The notes: a model not told the origin generated them from the letters alone. 64,000 nt of DNA from Pullilachnospira sp963929535 (GCA_963929535.1 CAWVIZ010000003.1:124001-188000), one strand, 5' to 3'. Shown: positions 35,760 to 45,411, counted from the first letter of the stretch. A program made the numbers and translations.

Positions 35760-36611
35760 TTACACCTCGATCTCCCCGTCAAACACCACTGCCGCCGGGC
35801 CGGTCATGTAGACCAGATTTTCTTTTCTGTCCCAGAAAATATCCAGATCTCCTCCCAGAAGCTTTACCGTGACATGATCCTCCGTCAGCCCGTTTAATAT
35901 GGAAGCTACGGCCACAGCGCAGGCTCCCGTTCCGCAGGCCAGCGTCTCCCCGGATCCCCGTTCCCACACCCGCATCTGCACAGTGTTTCTGTCCAATACC
36001 CGGACAAATTCCGTATTCACCCGGTCGGGAAACAGGGGATGGTTTTCAAACTGCGGACCGATCTTCTCGATCTCCAGTCCGTCCACATCCGGAATATAGG
36101 TTACCGCGTGGGGATTTCCCATGGAGACGGCGGTGATCCTGTACTCTTTTCCCCCCACCTGTATGGGATAATCCACCGCCCGGGAAATCCCCTCACCTTT
36201 GCAGGCGTCTGCCGCCATGGGGATCTTGTCCGGTTCCAGACAGGGACTTCCCATGTTTACCCGCACCCGGGACACCTTGCCCTCCTCCACTGTCAGTTCC
36301 AGTGTCTTTACTCCGCTCCCTGTGTTGACAGTGATGACCGTTTTGTCCGTCAGGCCATAATCATAAACATACTTGGCCACGCAGCGGATCCCGTTGCCGC
36401 ACATGGCCCCCCTGGAGCCGTCCGCGTTGTACATCTCCATCTCAAAGTCCGCCTCACGGGAGGGCTTGATCAGGATCAGCCCGTCCGAGCCGATCCCGAA
36501 GTGCCGGTCGCTGACTCTGACAGCCAGGCCGGAGGGATCCTCCACCTTTTCCTGAAAACAGTTGACATATACATAATCGTTGCCGATTCCCTGCATTTTT
36601 GTAAATTTCAT
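35760..36611 (-). CDS. dapF: Diaminopimelate epimerase
   Basis: Converts LL- to meso-diaminopimelate for lysine and peptidoglycan. 283 residues. The two catalytic cysteines are in GAMCGNGIRC (about residue 73) and ACGTGAC (about 217-222), with GNDYVYVN near the start and GNPHAVTY in the middle. AAAGGA precedes the start. It is followed by no partner gene; other lysine genes are not in the window. Confidence 0.96.
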   Translation of the reverse strand: MKFTKMQGIGNDYVYVNCFQEKVEDPSGLAVRVSDRHFGIGSDGLILIKPSREADFEMEMYNADGSRGAMCGNGIRCVAKYVYDYGLTDKTVITVNTGSGVKTLELTVEEGKVSRVRVNMGSPCLEPDKIPMAADACKGEGISRAVDYPIQVGGKEYRITAVSMGNPHAVTYIPDVDGLEIEKIGPQFENHPLFPDRVNTEFVRVLDRNTVQMRVWERGSGETLACGTGACAVAVASILNGLTEDHVTVKLLGGDLDIFWDRKENLVYMTGPAAVVFDGEIEV

Positions 36612-36786
36612 GTTGCCCGTCCTTTCTTCTGGATCTTCCAGAGATACCTCATCCGGGGGGCTCCCCGGAAATCTGTGTCCTTGCGCGGCCTTCCTGACTC
36701 CCGTCTCCGAAGCCGCTTTCCTTTCTATTATAGCTTCCCTGCCGGACAGTGTAAATCTTTTCCTGGCCAGTCTGACCGGAAATGAA

Positions 36787-36875
36787 AGTTCAGCCTTCCA
36801 CTATCCCGCGAGGGCGGTACCAGCAGCACATGTTTAGCACATGCATCTGTACCAATGAAGCCGGAAGGCTGAACT
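36787..36875. repeat. Complete AGTTCAGCCTTCC palindromic repeat
   Basis: 89 bases with perfect 13-bp inverted ends, AGTTCAGCCTTCC (36787-36799) and GGAAGGCTGAACT (36863-36875). The interior can fold on GGTAC/GTACC and CACATG/CATG. It sits in the gap between dapF and the deacetylase-like gene. Best-preserved member of the family in this window. Confidence 0.75.
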
Positions 36876-36907
36876 GTTGCCGGAAAGGGATTGCCGGCAG
36901 GAAAACT

Positions 36908-37627
36908 TCACTGCCGCAGCTCCGAAATGGAGACTGCCGCAAATCCCTCTGTCTCAAGCCAATCCAGGACCAGTTCCAGCCCCTGGGGCGTGTATTTGTT
37001 CCCCACCCGGAACCGGAGGATGGCTCCCCTTTCCGGCTGTCCGCCGCCCCCGGCGGCCTGGAATATGGCTTCGGCTCCATAATTCTTCCAGTCCATACTG
37101 TCCGCCGACCAGAGAACCGTGGTATATCCCATGGCGGCCGCCGTCTTCAGCAGGTTTTCATCAAAACCTCCCAGCGGGGGTCTGAAAAGTCTCAGATTTC
37201 CGGCTCCCAGGCCTTCTGCCGCTTCCTCCGTTTCCCTGATCCCCCTCTGGAACTCCTTTACGGAAAACCCTTCCATCTCTTCAAGTCCCGGCCCGCCGTT
37301 TCCCAGTTCCATCCCGGCTTCCAGAATAGAGGCTGCCTGTTCCGGATATTCCTCCATCCATTCTCCTGTTGCAAAAAAAGTGGCGCCCGCCTCTTTTTCG
37401 GCCAGAACCGTCAGAATCTCTTCCAGACCCTGACAGCCCCAGGCCGCTTCAAAGGAAAGCCCCACCTTTTTCTCATCTGTCTGCACCCGGTATACCGGCT
37501 CTGTTTTTTCCTTCCGTCCATTTCCCGACACACTGTAAACCCCTCTTTCCTGCTGATAAACCCAGGAAAGGGCTGAAATCATCACAAACGCCAGCAGCAG
37601 CACCGCTGCAGTGCCATTCTTCTTCAT
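36908..37627 (-). CDS. Polysaccharide-deacetylase-like protein with degenerate active site
   Basis: 239 residues. An N-terminal membrane anchor or signal (about 5-25) precedes a NodB-like fold. Family landmarks are VGLSFEAAWG (about 55-65), ATFFATGEWMEEYPE, FRPPLGGFDENLLKTA and LWSADSMDWKN. Active relatives have Asp in the first block and HxxxH metal-binding histidines after the second. Here the first is Glu and the histidine block reads ELGNGGPGLEEM, with no His. It is therefore probably not a metal-dependent deacetylase; a binding or structural role is possible. In spore-formers the relatives act on cortex peptidoglycan. The frame is intact. Confidence 0.8.
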   Translation of the reverse strand: MKKNGTAAVLLLAFVMISALSWVYQQERGVYSVSGNGRKEKTEPVYRVQTDEKKVGLSFEAAWGCQGLEEILTVLAEKEAGATFFATGEWMEEYPEQAASILEAGMELGNGGPGLEEMEGFSVKEFQRGIRETEEAAEGLGAGNLRLFRPPLGGFDENLLKTAAAMGYTTVLWSADSMDWKNYGAEAIFQAAGGGGQPERGAILRFRVGNKYTPQGLELVLDWLETEGFAAVSISELRQ

Positions 37628-37706
37628 AGGCCAGCCCCAAAACCGTCTTTCTACTATTCTATGGAACTTCCGGCAGCCATATTCAGGTATCGGCCATACA
37701 GCCTCG

Positions 37707-38786
37707 TCAAACTTTTCTCCGCTGTCTCCCGGCGGTCAGATAGTTTTCCAGTACACTGGTCAATCTTTCCATCTCCTCCTGCGTTCCAATACTGATCCGC
37801 AGGTAGTTATCGATCCGCGGCTTCTGAAAATACCTCACATAAATCCCCTGATCCCGGAGCATGGAAAACAGTTCCCTGGCCGGAATGGAGGGATGGGAGG
37901 CAAAGATAAAGTTGGCCTTGGAATCCCCGAACACAAAGCCCAGACGAGCCAGCTCTTTCTTGGTCCACTCCCGGGTGGCGATCACCTTCTGCACCGTCTC
38001 CTGAAAATAGTCTTTATCCGCCGCAGCTGCAGCACCGCACACCAGGGCGGTCTGATCCATGGTATAAGAATTGAAGGAATATTTCACATCATTCAGATAT
38101 CTGATCAATTTGGGCTGCGCGCAGGCAAATCCGATCCTCATGCCGGCCAGACCCCGTGATTTGGAGAAGGTCTGCACCACCAGCAGATTGTCATATTTTT
38201 CGATCAGCGGGAGAGCCGATTCCGCGCCAAAGTCCACATATGCCTCATCCACCACCACGATCACATCCGGATTAGCCCTCACAATATCTTCCACTGCCTC
38301 CATGGGCAGTTCCTCCCCGGTAGGCGCGTTGGGATTGGGGAAGATCACGCCGCCGTTCTCCCGCCGGTAATCGGAAGGGCATATGGTAAAATCCTCCCGA
38401 AGCGGCACGGTCTCATAGGGAATCCGCAGCATGGAAGCCCACACATCATAAAAAGAATAGGTAATATCAGGAAAGAGAACGGGCTTGCTGGAATTGAAAA
38501 AGGTCAGAAAGATCATGGCCAGCACATCGTCCGATCCGACTCCCACAAACACCTGATCTTTTTTCAGGCCGTACGCGTCCGCGATGGCCTGCACCAGAAT
38601 CCCCGCTTCCGGATCCGGATACCGCCGCATACCGTCCAGATCCATCTCCCTGAGGGCTGCCTGCGCCCGGGGAGACGGCGGATAGGGATTCTCATTGGTG
38701 TTCAGCTTAATGATCTTCTCTCCCCGGGGCTGTTCTCCGGGCACATAGGGCTCTACTTTTCTCACATTTGCTTCCCAGTTTTTCAT
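37707..38786 (-). CDS. hisC: Histidinol-phosphate aminotransferase
   Basis: PLP enzyme of histidine synthesis (imidazole-acetol-phosphate and glutamate to histidinol-phosphate). About 359 residues, fold type I. KLNTNENPYPPSP is at the N-terminus, FPNPNAPTGE in the middle, and the PLP Lys is in TFSKSRGLAGMRIGF. The start at 38786 has GGAG 6 bases upstream; an ATG six bases earlier overlaps it. Other his genes are not nearby, so a second role on other aromatic amino acids is possible. Confidence 0.92.
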   Translation of the reverse strand: MKNWEANVRKVEPYVPGEQPRGEKIIKLNTNENPYPPSPRAQAALREMDLDGMRRYPDPEAGILVQAIADAYGLKKDQVFVGVGSDDVLAMIFLTFFNSSKPVLFPDITYSFYDVWASMLRIPYETVPLREDFTICPSDYRRENGGVIFPNPNAPTGEELPMEAVEDIVRANPDVIVVVDEAYVDFGAESALPLIEKYDNLLVVQTFSKSRGLAGMRIGFACAQPKLIRYLNDVKYSFNSYTMDQTALVCGAAAAADKDYFQETVQKVIATREWTKKELARLGFVFGDSKANFIFASHPSIPARELFSMLRDQGIYVRYFQKPRIDNYLRISIGTQEEMERLTSVLENYLTAGRQRRKV

Positions 38787-38919
38787 TTGCATCTCCTTCT
38801 TCTCTGTGCCATCGGCGGCACCTGCCCGGCTCCCTTCAGCGCACCGGTCCCGCGGACCAGTGAAATGCTGAATTGCTGCGTTGCCGTTGTTATCCCATCG
38901 TCTTTCCCTTGTTTTTCAT

Positions 38920-40650
38920 TCAGAACTGTACCTGATACAGTCCGGCATACACGCCTTTTTTCGCCAGCAGACTCTCATGAGTCCCTTCCTCGGCGATACC
39001 ATCCTCCGTCAGCACCAGGATCCTCTGGGCATTGCGGATGGTGGAGAGCCGGTGAGCGATCACAAAGGTGGTCCTGTTTTTCGCCAGCTTCTCCAGGGAA
39101 TGCTGTACGATCTTCTCGCTCTCGTTGTCCAGAGCTGAGGTGGCTTCGTCAAAGATCAGCACCGGCGGATTCTTCAGAAACACTCTGGCAATGGAAAGCC
39201 GCTGTTTCTGTCCGCCCGACAGCTTCACACCCCTCTGTCCGATATCTGTGTCGTAGCCCTCCGGCAGGTTCATGATAAATTCATGGGCGTTGGCAGCCCG
39301 GGCCGCCCGGATCACCTCCTCATCCGTAGCCTCCGGCTTGCCGTACCGGATATTATCCATCACCGTACCGGCAAAGAGATACACATCCTGCTGCACAATA
39401 CCGATCTGTCTGCGCAGATCCTTCAGGCAGATATCCCGGATATCCCTGCCGTCCAGCTTCACGCTCCCGGAGGTCACATCATAAAACCGGGGGATCAGGG
39501 AGCAGAGGGTGGTCTTTCCGGCCCCGCTGCTGCCCACCAGGGCCACATACTCTCCTGCCCGGACCTTCAGGTTCACATGGGACAGTACATTCTCCTCTTT
39601 CCCTTCGTAATGGAAGCTTACATCGTCAAACTGGATATCTCCCCGCACCTGATCCAGATGCACCGCGTCCGGCTTGTCCTTGATATCCGGCGCGATATTC
39701 ATGATCTCCAGGAATCTCTCATAGCCGCTGTATCCGTTCTGGAACTGCTCCGTGAAGTTCACCAGCTTCTTCACCGGCTCCGTAAAATTGCTGATATACA
39801 GAAGAAACGTCACCAGATCCGCGCTGGTCAGTTCTCCGGTGGTCATCAGATACGCTCCCATGATCAGGGAGCACACGGTGATCAGTGTGGAAAAGGCTCC
39901 CATCCCGGAATTGTAAACGCCCATGTAACGATAGGTTTTCCGCTTGGCAGCCACAAACCGGTCGTTGCCCCGGCGGAACTTGTCCATCTCTGCCGCCTCA
40001 TTGGAAAAGGATTTTACTACCCGGATACCGGAAAGGCTGTCCTCGATCTGGCTGTTGATATCCGCAATCCTTGCCCTGTTTTCCTTGAAAGCGTTTTTCA
40101 TCCGCCGGTTCAGAAAAATCGCGTATACCAGCATGATCGCCACAATGCCGATAGCCACCAGCGACAGCTTCACATTGATCATCACCAGAATGATGAATGC
40201 GCCGAACAGCTTGATGACGGAGATCACCACATCCTCCGGTCCGTGATGGAGCAGTTCTGTAATATCAAACAGATCGCTGGTGATCCTGGACAGCAGATGT
40301 CCCACCTTCTGGTTGTCAAAAAAGGCGAAGGACAGCTTCTGATAATGGCCGAAGATCTCATTTCTCATATCATATTCGATCTTGGCCCCCATCATATGGC
40401 CGTAATAGGCAATGTAGTAATTACAGAAGCCTTCCACCAGCACCATGGCGATCATGGCGGCTCCCAGCTGGAAGATCACCCGGGTGGCCTCGTTCAGCGG
40501 AAAATTCACCACGGTTCCCGTGATGTACCGCACCAGCAGCGGGATCGCCAGTGTGATCACGGCGCCCAGCATGGCAAAAAACATGTCGGAAAAAAACAGT
40601 GCCTTGTATGGCTTGTAGTATCCTGCCAGTCTTCTCAGTTTGTGTTCCAT
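38920..40650 (-). CDS. ABC exporter, fused membrane and ATPase domains
   Basis: 576 residues. Six-helix membrane domain (about 1-310), then an ATPase domain with Walker A GSSGAGKT, Q-loop, signature LSGGQKQR and Walker B VLIFDEATSALD. Type IV exporter half-transporter (MsbA/BmrA-like) that would act as a homodimer, since no partner gene is adjacent. Substrate (lipid, peptide or drug) cannot be told from sequence. Confidence 0.93.
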   Translation of the reverse strand: MEHKLRRLAGYYKPYKALFFSDMFFAMLGAVITLAIPLLVRYITGTVVNFPLNEATRVIFQLGAAMIAMVLVEGFCNYYIAYYGHMMGAKIEYDMRNEIFGHYQKLSFAFFDNQKVGHLLSRITSDLFDITELLHHGPEDVVISVIKLFGAFIILVMINVKLSLVAIGIVAIMLVYAIFLNRRMKNAFKENRARIADINSQIEDSLSGIRVVKSFSNEAAEMDKFRRGNDRFVAAKRKTYRYMGVYNSGMGAFSTLITVCSLIMGAYLMTTGELTSADLVTFLLYISNFTEPVKKLVNFTEQFQNGYSGYERFLEIMNIAPDIKDKPDAVHLDQVRGDIQFDDVSFHYEGKEENVLSHVNLKVRAGEYVALVGSSGAGKTTLCSLIPRFYDVTSGSVKLDGRDIRDICLKDLRRQIGIVQQDVYLFAGTVMDNIRYGKPEATDEEVIRAARAANAHEFIMNLPEGYDTDIGQRGVKLSGGQKQRLSIARVFLKNPPVLIFDEATSALDNESEKIVQHSLEKLAKNRTTFVIAHRLSTIRNAQRILVLTEDGIAEEGTHESLLAKKGVYAGLYQVQF

Positions 40651-40821
40651 TTTCCATATCTCCCTGTTGAAAATTATTGAATCTGCCCCATGGGATCCGG
40701 CAGCAGACGGGCCGGGATCAGCCGTCCGGCCGCCGGATCCTCCGCGGCATAGGTCTGGAAACCCGTATGTCTCTCAGTATATCGGCTGGAGGAGAAGAAG
40801 TCAAATCGTTTGCATATTTTT

Positions 40822-42555
40822 TCAGTCCGGAATACTGTCCCTCAGGCACAGGACCCCGTATCCCAGTCTGGGATTGGGATACTCCTGCTCTGTGGGCAGA
40901 TGGCGGGCGCCATTTATCAGATAACTCTTTACTTTTTCTCCATACAGGAAACGGTCATTTCCCCGAAGGATCCCCCACTCCATCAGAAGCGCCGCCGCCC
41001 CGGAGACAAACGGCGCAGCAAAGGACGTACCCGTCACCTCCTGGTATCCGCCTCCTGCCCGCGGAGCCGTGATCCCCACTCCCGGAGCCGCCAGCTCCGG
41101 CTTCACCTGGCGCAGCACTCTGGTATATCCCCGCCCGGAAAAATCCGCATAGGACTGCAGCCGGGGATCATAGGCGCCTACGGAAACCGCCTGATGAGCT
41201 GTGGAAGGAATGGTCAGCGTGGTATCCGGCGTGGGACGGTAAAATTGTGTGGCTTCCCCCAGCACTCCGCCACCCGGCAGCCACATGTCATAGTCCCCGG
41301 TGATGATCCTGCGGGGAATCAGGCGGAAGGTCCATACACCGCTGTCAATATAACTGCCCGTGGGAAGGAAATCCACAAAAATTTCCTGGGCCGTACTGTA
41401 AGGGCTGGGCTCTCCATAATAAATAAGTAGTTCTGTATTTTTCACTCTCATGCGATGGGTGCCCTGCACGGACCGGATGGGCCCCACATACTGTCCGGAA
41501 GGATGCCCGATCAGGATATCCATCTGATCCTCATAATTTTTCCAGATCTGCACATTTACCGTAGGTTCATATTCTCCCACTCCCAGCTCCACCCGTTCTT
41601 CCCCCTCAGGCGTCACTACCCCGGCAGTATGGCCCCGGCCGCTGCCCTCATTCCCTGTTCCCACGCAGATGGTAGTCCGTCCCGCATTGGCCGCCTCGTC
41701 CAGATAAGCCTCCACCAGAGACCGGCCGCTGTGGGAACCGTAATTATTTCCGAAGCTGAGATTGATCACCACTGGCATCTGCAGGGCAATGCCCTGGCGA
41801 ACCGCATAGTCCACTCCCTGCATCAGCTCCGTAGTCCTTGGAAAGGACTCCGGATCCGGGATCCCCAGCTTTACCACCAGCAGCGGGCTTTTGGAGGCGA
41901 TCCCCCGGTATACTCCGCCGCTGGCGTTCCCGTTCCCCGCCGCGATCCCCATCACTGCGGTTCCATGTCCGCTGACATCCCTGCTGGGAACGATCGCTTC
42001 CCTTTCCTGCCGTCCCGGAGCAGCCAGCGCCCGGTCGATCTCCTCCCGGGTATATTCCGTTCCGATGGCGTATCCTGCCGGAGGCTTTCCGGAAATCGTC
42101 TGATCCCACAGCCGGAGGATCCGGGTGCTCCCGTCCTCCTCCCGGAAATCGGGATGTGTGTAATCAATGCCGGAATCAATACAGGCCACCAGGATCCCTT
42201 CGCCGAAAAGCTCATATCCCTGATTCTGCACCACATTGACGCAGGATACTGCCCTCCCGTCGGCAGCAGCAAAAAAAAGCCGCTTGGGCTTTTCCACAAA
42301 TTCCACCTGCACCTGATCGGAAAATTCCTCCAGAAGCGCCTGGGGCAGATTCACCACGGCAAAATTTCCCAGCAGCTTTGTGATCCTGATCTCCTCTGAA
42401 GCCAGGCTGTCAATATCTCCCGAATACCGGATGATCACATCCCATCTGCGCAGCTCCCGTTGGAATCCCACATCCAGCTCCATGGACCGCTCCCGTTCGC
42501 TGGGAGTGGCAGAAAGCGCCAGATTCAGCAGATCTCCTATTTTCTGATTATTCAT
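40822..42555 (-). CDS. S8 subtilase, Csp-like
   Basis: About 577 residues with a complete triad: Asp in ACIDSGIDYTHPDF (about 127), His in SGHGTAVMGIAAG (about 197) and Ser in GTSFAAPFVSGAAALL near the C-terminus. A prodomain of about 90 residues and a large insertion (about 300-440) between the active-site blocks match Csp germination proteases of Clostridia. No signal peptide is seen, as for Csp proteins. A role in spore germination is inferred from family only. ATG at 42555 has a weak ribosome site; a TTG two codons earlier is an alternative. Confidence 0.85.
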   Translation of the reverse strand: MNNQKIGDLLNLALSATPSERERSMELDVGFQRELRRWDVIIRYSGDIDSLASEEIRITKLLGNFAVVNLPQALLEEFSDQVQVEFVEKPKRLFFAAADGRAVSCVNVVQNQGYELFGEGILVACIDSGIDYTHPDFREEDGSTRILRLWDQTISGKPPAGYAIGTEYTREEIDRALAAPGRQEREAIVPSRDVSGHGTAVMGIAAGNGNASGGVYRGIASKSPLLVVKLGIPDPESFPRTTELMQGVDYAVRQGIALQMPVVINLSFGNNYGSHSGRSLVEAYLDEAANAGRTTICVGTGNEGSGRGHTAGVVTPEGEERVELGVGEYEPTVNVQIWKNYEDQMDILIGHPSGQYVGPIRSVQGTHRMRVKNTELLIYYGEPSPYSTAQEIFVDFLPTGSYIDSGVWTFRLIPRRIITGDYDMWLPGGGVLGEATQFYRPTPDTTLTIPSTAHQAVSVGAYDPRLQSYADFSGRGYTRVLRQVKPELAAPGVGITAPRAGGGYQEVTGTSFAAPFVSGAAALLMEWGILRGNDRFLYGEKVKSYLINGARHLPTEQEYPNPRLGYGVLCLRDSIPD

Positions 42556-42659
42556 GGGCAAATACTCTTTTCTTTTATCCTATGCAGGACGGGATCCCGC
42601 TGCGAAAGAGTGAGCTGCTGCCCAAAAAGGACCCTGCCATGCAGAGTCCCTATTATACA

Positions 42660-43463
42660 TTATTTTATCTGTTCCTTCCTGTACACCAGGTCCGCGGTTA
42701 CAGGCCGGCCGTCAACCTCCTCCACATCAGCCGCGCGGAAAAGCTCAGTCTCCCACATGAAAGAAAAAGGTATGGACGCGTCCGTGCCCGCCAGAATTTC
42801 ATCGCACAATTCCATATTCGGCCGGATCATATCATCGTAGAAAGCCGGCCCGTGGGAGTACAGTGTCCGCAGATATCTGCCCTGGCACGTTTCCAGGAGA
42901 TTTTCCAGCTGATGCCGGAATTGGGAAACCGTACCGCTGCCTGTAAACAGAAATGTACGGGTATTGCAGGCATCTCCCAGAAGAAGGATCTTCTCCTCAC
43001 GGATCAGGATACAGGTCATTCCCCTGGTATGGCCAGGTACCGCCACCGCCTCCAGGGTTATATCCCCCAGCGAAAAAAGCTGTCCGTCCTTAAGAGGAAG
43101 AAATCCCTCTGTCCTGGGAGGAAGAAATTCGTTTCTGTCAAAGTTTTCCAGCGTCAGCGCCACATATGAAGCCCGCATCTCCACCGTACCTTGCTCCTCA
43201 TATTCTTTCCAGTCCTCTTCATTCAGCCAGACCCGGTCAAATTCCGCCGCGCCGCCTCCATGGTCGCAGTGTCCATGGGTGAGGATCACATCCAGCGGCA
43301 GATCCGTCAGCTCCTTCACCACATCCTTCAGGGAATGATATCCGCAGCAGGTATCCAGCAGCGCAGCCCTCTCCCTGCCCGTCACCAGAAACGCGGACGC
43401 CCCCGTCACATCCGTGATCTGACTGATGTGCTCCGTCAGCTTTGTTACCTTATAATATTCCAT
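42660..43463 (-). CDS. Metallo-beta-lactamase-fold hydrolase
   Basis: 267 residues. The dinuclear metal motif is LTHGHCDHGGG, with further His in VPGHTRGMTCI and a late His in TLYSHGPAFYDD. Glyoxalase II-like general hydrolase; the substrate is unknown. GGGAGGT precedes the ATG. It starts 5 bases after the stop of the NUDIX gene, so the pair is an operon. Confidence 0.88.
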   Translation of the reverse strand: MEYYKVTKLTEHISQITDVTGASAFLVTGRERAALLDTCCGYHSLKDVVKELTDLPLDVILTHGHCDHGGGAAEFDRVWLNEEDWKEYEEQGTVEMRASYVALTLENFDRNEFLPPRTEGFLPLKDGQLFSLGDITLEAVAVPGHTRGMTCILIREEKILLLGDACNTRTFLFTGSGTVSQFRHQLENLLETCQGRYLRTLYSHGPAFYDDMIRPNMELCDEILAGTDASIPFSFMWETELFRAADVEEVDGRPVTADLVYRKEQIK

Positions 43464-43468
43464 GGCAA

Positions 43469-44086
43469 TTACCTCCCGTTCTCTTTCAGAAACGCAAATG
43501 GCTCTTTATCATGAAGAAAATGCATCAGCATATAGGAACAGTTCATGGATACCAGCTCCTCTTTCAGGATCCTTCTCACTTCTTCCCTGTCAGCCAGCAC
43601 CACCTGGATCTCCTCGCCATCCTCCAGGAACGCCTGGCTGACCTCTCCCGAAGCATAGCCGTATACAGTTCCGCAGGATTCATCCGTCATGCCGATGGTG
43701 GTGAAGTACGGTTTCTGATACATCTCGTCCACCTGAAGCGGTTCCAGGATCAGTCCCGTCTCCTCCTTCAGTTCCCGGACAGCCGCCTGATGGTATGTCT
43801 CTCCTGCGTCCACCAGTCCCGCAGGGAATTCATAGATATATCCGTCAATAGGATAACGGTACTGACGGATCAGAACTACTCTGTCACGTTTTTCCCCATA
43901 CAGACTGTAAATGATCACTCCATCCGGTGAATTCTTTCGTGTGGACAGCTTCAGTTCCTCTGTATCCTTCGCCCTGGAGGCCACAAAATACCGGCCCTTT
44001 CTTCCCACCCGGTTTACCGTCTCCAGCTCATAAAAATTCAAATGACTGTTCTCTGTTTTCTGTGTGATCTTCGTTATCTTCCCCAT
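43469..44086 (-). CDS. NUDIX hydrolase (ADP-ribose pyrophosphatase-like)
   Basis: 205 residues. The full Nudix box is present, with GETYHQAAVRELKEETGL covering its invariant residues. Upstream, VVLIRQYRYPIDGYIYEFPAG is typical of ADP-ribose pyrophosphatases. It hydrolyses a nucleoside diphosphate linked to another group. AAAGGAG lies before the start. In an operon with the metallo-beta-lactamase-fold gene downstream. Confidence 0.9.
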   Translation of the reverse strand: MGKITKITQKTENSHLNFYELETVNRVGRKGRYFVASRAKDTEELKLSTRKNSPDGVIIYSLYGEKRDRVVLIRQYRYPIDGYIYEFPAGLVDAGETYHQAAVRELKEETGLILEPLQVDEMYQKPYFTTIGMTDESCGTVYGYASGEVSQAFLEDGEEIQVVLADREEVRRILKEELVSMNCSYMLMHFLHDKEPFAFLKENGR

Positions 44087-44273
44087 AGCACTCCTTTCCC
44101 GTCAGTCCGGGCCTTTCCATATCTTCCTATTTCCTTCTGCGGCAGATATTCCTTGCTGTCTGTTCTATCATACCTCACCTGCATGGTTTCGTAAACCGGA
44201 ATTTCCATCACATGTTCTTCCTGCGTACCCGCAAAGTGTTCTTTATATCGCAGGGACACAGCTTCCCGTGATA

Positions 44274-44318
44274 CAAAAACAGCATCCCTCCGGCTGCAAA
44301 GCCCGGAAGGATGCTGTA
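44274..44318 (-). terminator. Terminator after ribU
   Basis: On the minus strand ACAGCATCCTTCCGG pairs with CCGGAGGGATGCTGT (one bulge), followed by TTTTTG. It ends the riboflavin transporter transcript before the NUDIX operon. Confidence 0.8.
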
Positions 44319-44385
44319 CCATACAAAAACGCCGCATCCGCTGATGATTTCCTGAACCGGAAGCCTTCTGTTCCGGATGCCATGC

Positions 44386-45087
44386 TTACATCACATTTCC
44401 CTTCAGCACCCGGCTGATATGCTTATACAGCAGCAAAGTCAGCAGAGATACCACAATACCTTTTATCAGATTAAAGGGAACCACACAGATGAGACAGAAA
44501 GTGATCAGGCTGTCCACAAAGGGAATGATCGCATGCCCCATCTCCACAAACGCGTCCACCGGCATTCCGAAAGCGGTCCCATAAGCAGGGAGCAGGAGAA
44601 ATCCATTGAGCAGGGCACTGGCAGCGCACATGCACCAGATTCCCACACCCATACCGATCACTGCGTACTTTCTGTCTTTGCGCAGTTTGTAAATAAATCC
44701 CGCCGGCATCACCAGGGCGCACCCCATCAGGAAATTTGCCAGTTCACCCACACCGGCTGTCATCGTTCCGTTCAGCACAAAATTCAGCAGAATCTTGATC
44801 AGCTCAATGGCAGCCCCTGCCAGCGGTCCCATGGCAAACGCTCCGATCAGCACCGGCACCTCGCTGAAATCCATCTCGTAGAAGGTGGGGGCGATAAACG
44901 GCAGCGGGAACTCAAACAGCATCAGCACCGTAGCCACTCCGGCCAGCATGGCGATCTGTACCATCATCCGCAGTCTGGTGGCCTCCCCACGGTTCCCCGC
45001 CGCTCTCCGGTCCGGGGAAAGGCTCTTTACCGCCACCCGCTCCCGGGAAAGATTCTCCATCCTTTTTTCATTGCCCGATTCTCTCAT
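44386..45087 (-). CDS. ribU: ECF transporter S component, riboflavin (RibU)
   Basis: 233 residues. A charged N-terminal stretch of about 40 residues is followed by six membrane helices. The block FYEMDFSEVPVLIGAFAMGPLAG-type sequence in helix 2 and the NFLMGCALVMPAGFIY region are typical of RibU. It binds riboflavin and works with the shared ECF ATPases and EcfT encoded elsewhere. TAAGGAGGAG is before the ATG. The assignment is strongly supported by an FMN riboswitch with terminator upstream, although about 290 bases containing a dispersed repeat lie between them. Confidence 0.92.
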   Translation of the reverse strand: MRESGNEKRMENLSRERVAVKSLSPDRRAAGNRGEATRLRMMVQIAMLAGVATVLMLFEFPLPFIAPTFYEMDFSEVPVLIGAFAMGPLAGAAIELIKILLNFVLNGTMTAGVGELANFLMGCALVMPAGFIYKLRKDRKYAVIGMGVGIWCMCAASALLNGFLLLPAYGTAFGMPVDAFVEMGHAIIPFVDSLITFCLICVVPFNLIKGIVVSLLTLLLYKHISRVLKGNVM

Positions 45088-45164
45088 AGTTACGATCTCC
45101 TCCTTATTTTCGGCCTCAGGGGCCCTGAATTTTCAAGGAAATTCTCCGAATCGCCGGCAAATTT

Positions 45165-45378
45165 GTTTCTCATCCCGGATATCGCCCGGCAGATATCCGC
45201 TGATGCCGGACCGCATCCGCCCGCCGGGTTTGGCATATCACGATCGGATAGGGGGATTTCTTTCCCCATCCGATCCCCGCGATACTGCGGGCAGTTCACG
45301 GCAAAGCCGCTCACTGTCCGTTGCCCGGCAATTATCCGCTCATGCCGGCATGGCGGCTGCCTGCCGGGCGCATCACGC
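45165..45378. repeat. Dispersed structured repeat, copy B, with an extra partial copy
   Basis: 45241-45378 aligns with copy A (16264-16412): GATCGGATAGGG, CCGATCCCCGCGATAC, TTGCCCGGCAATTATCCGCT and ATGCCGGCATGGCGGCTG. The core phrase occurs again just before it, as CCCGGCAGATATCCGCTGAT at about 45189. It has been placed between the FMN riboswitch terminator and ribU. No gene is here. Confidence 0.7.
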
Positions 45379-45411
45379 AAAAAGCCCTGAAAGTATACAC
45401 TTTCAGGGCTC
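45377..45411 (-). terminator. FMN riboswitch terminator
   Basis: AGCCCTGAAAGT and ACTTTCAGGGCT form a perfect 12-bp stem with a short loop, followed on the minus strand by TTTTTGC. It lies about 25 bases after the aptamer, the usual off-switch layout. Confidence 0.85.
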
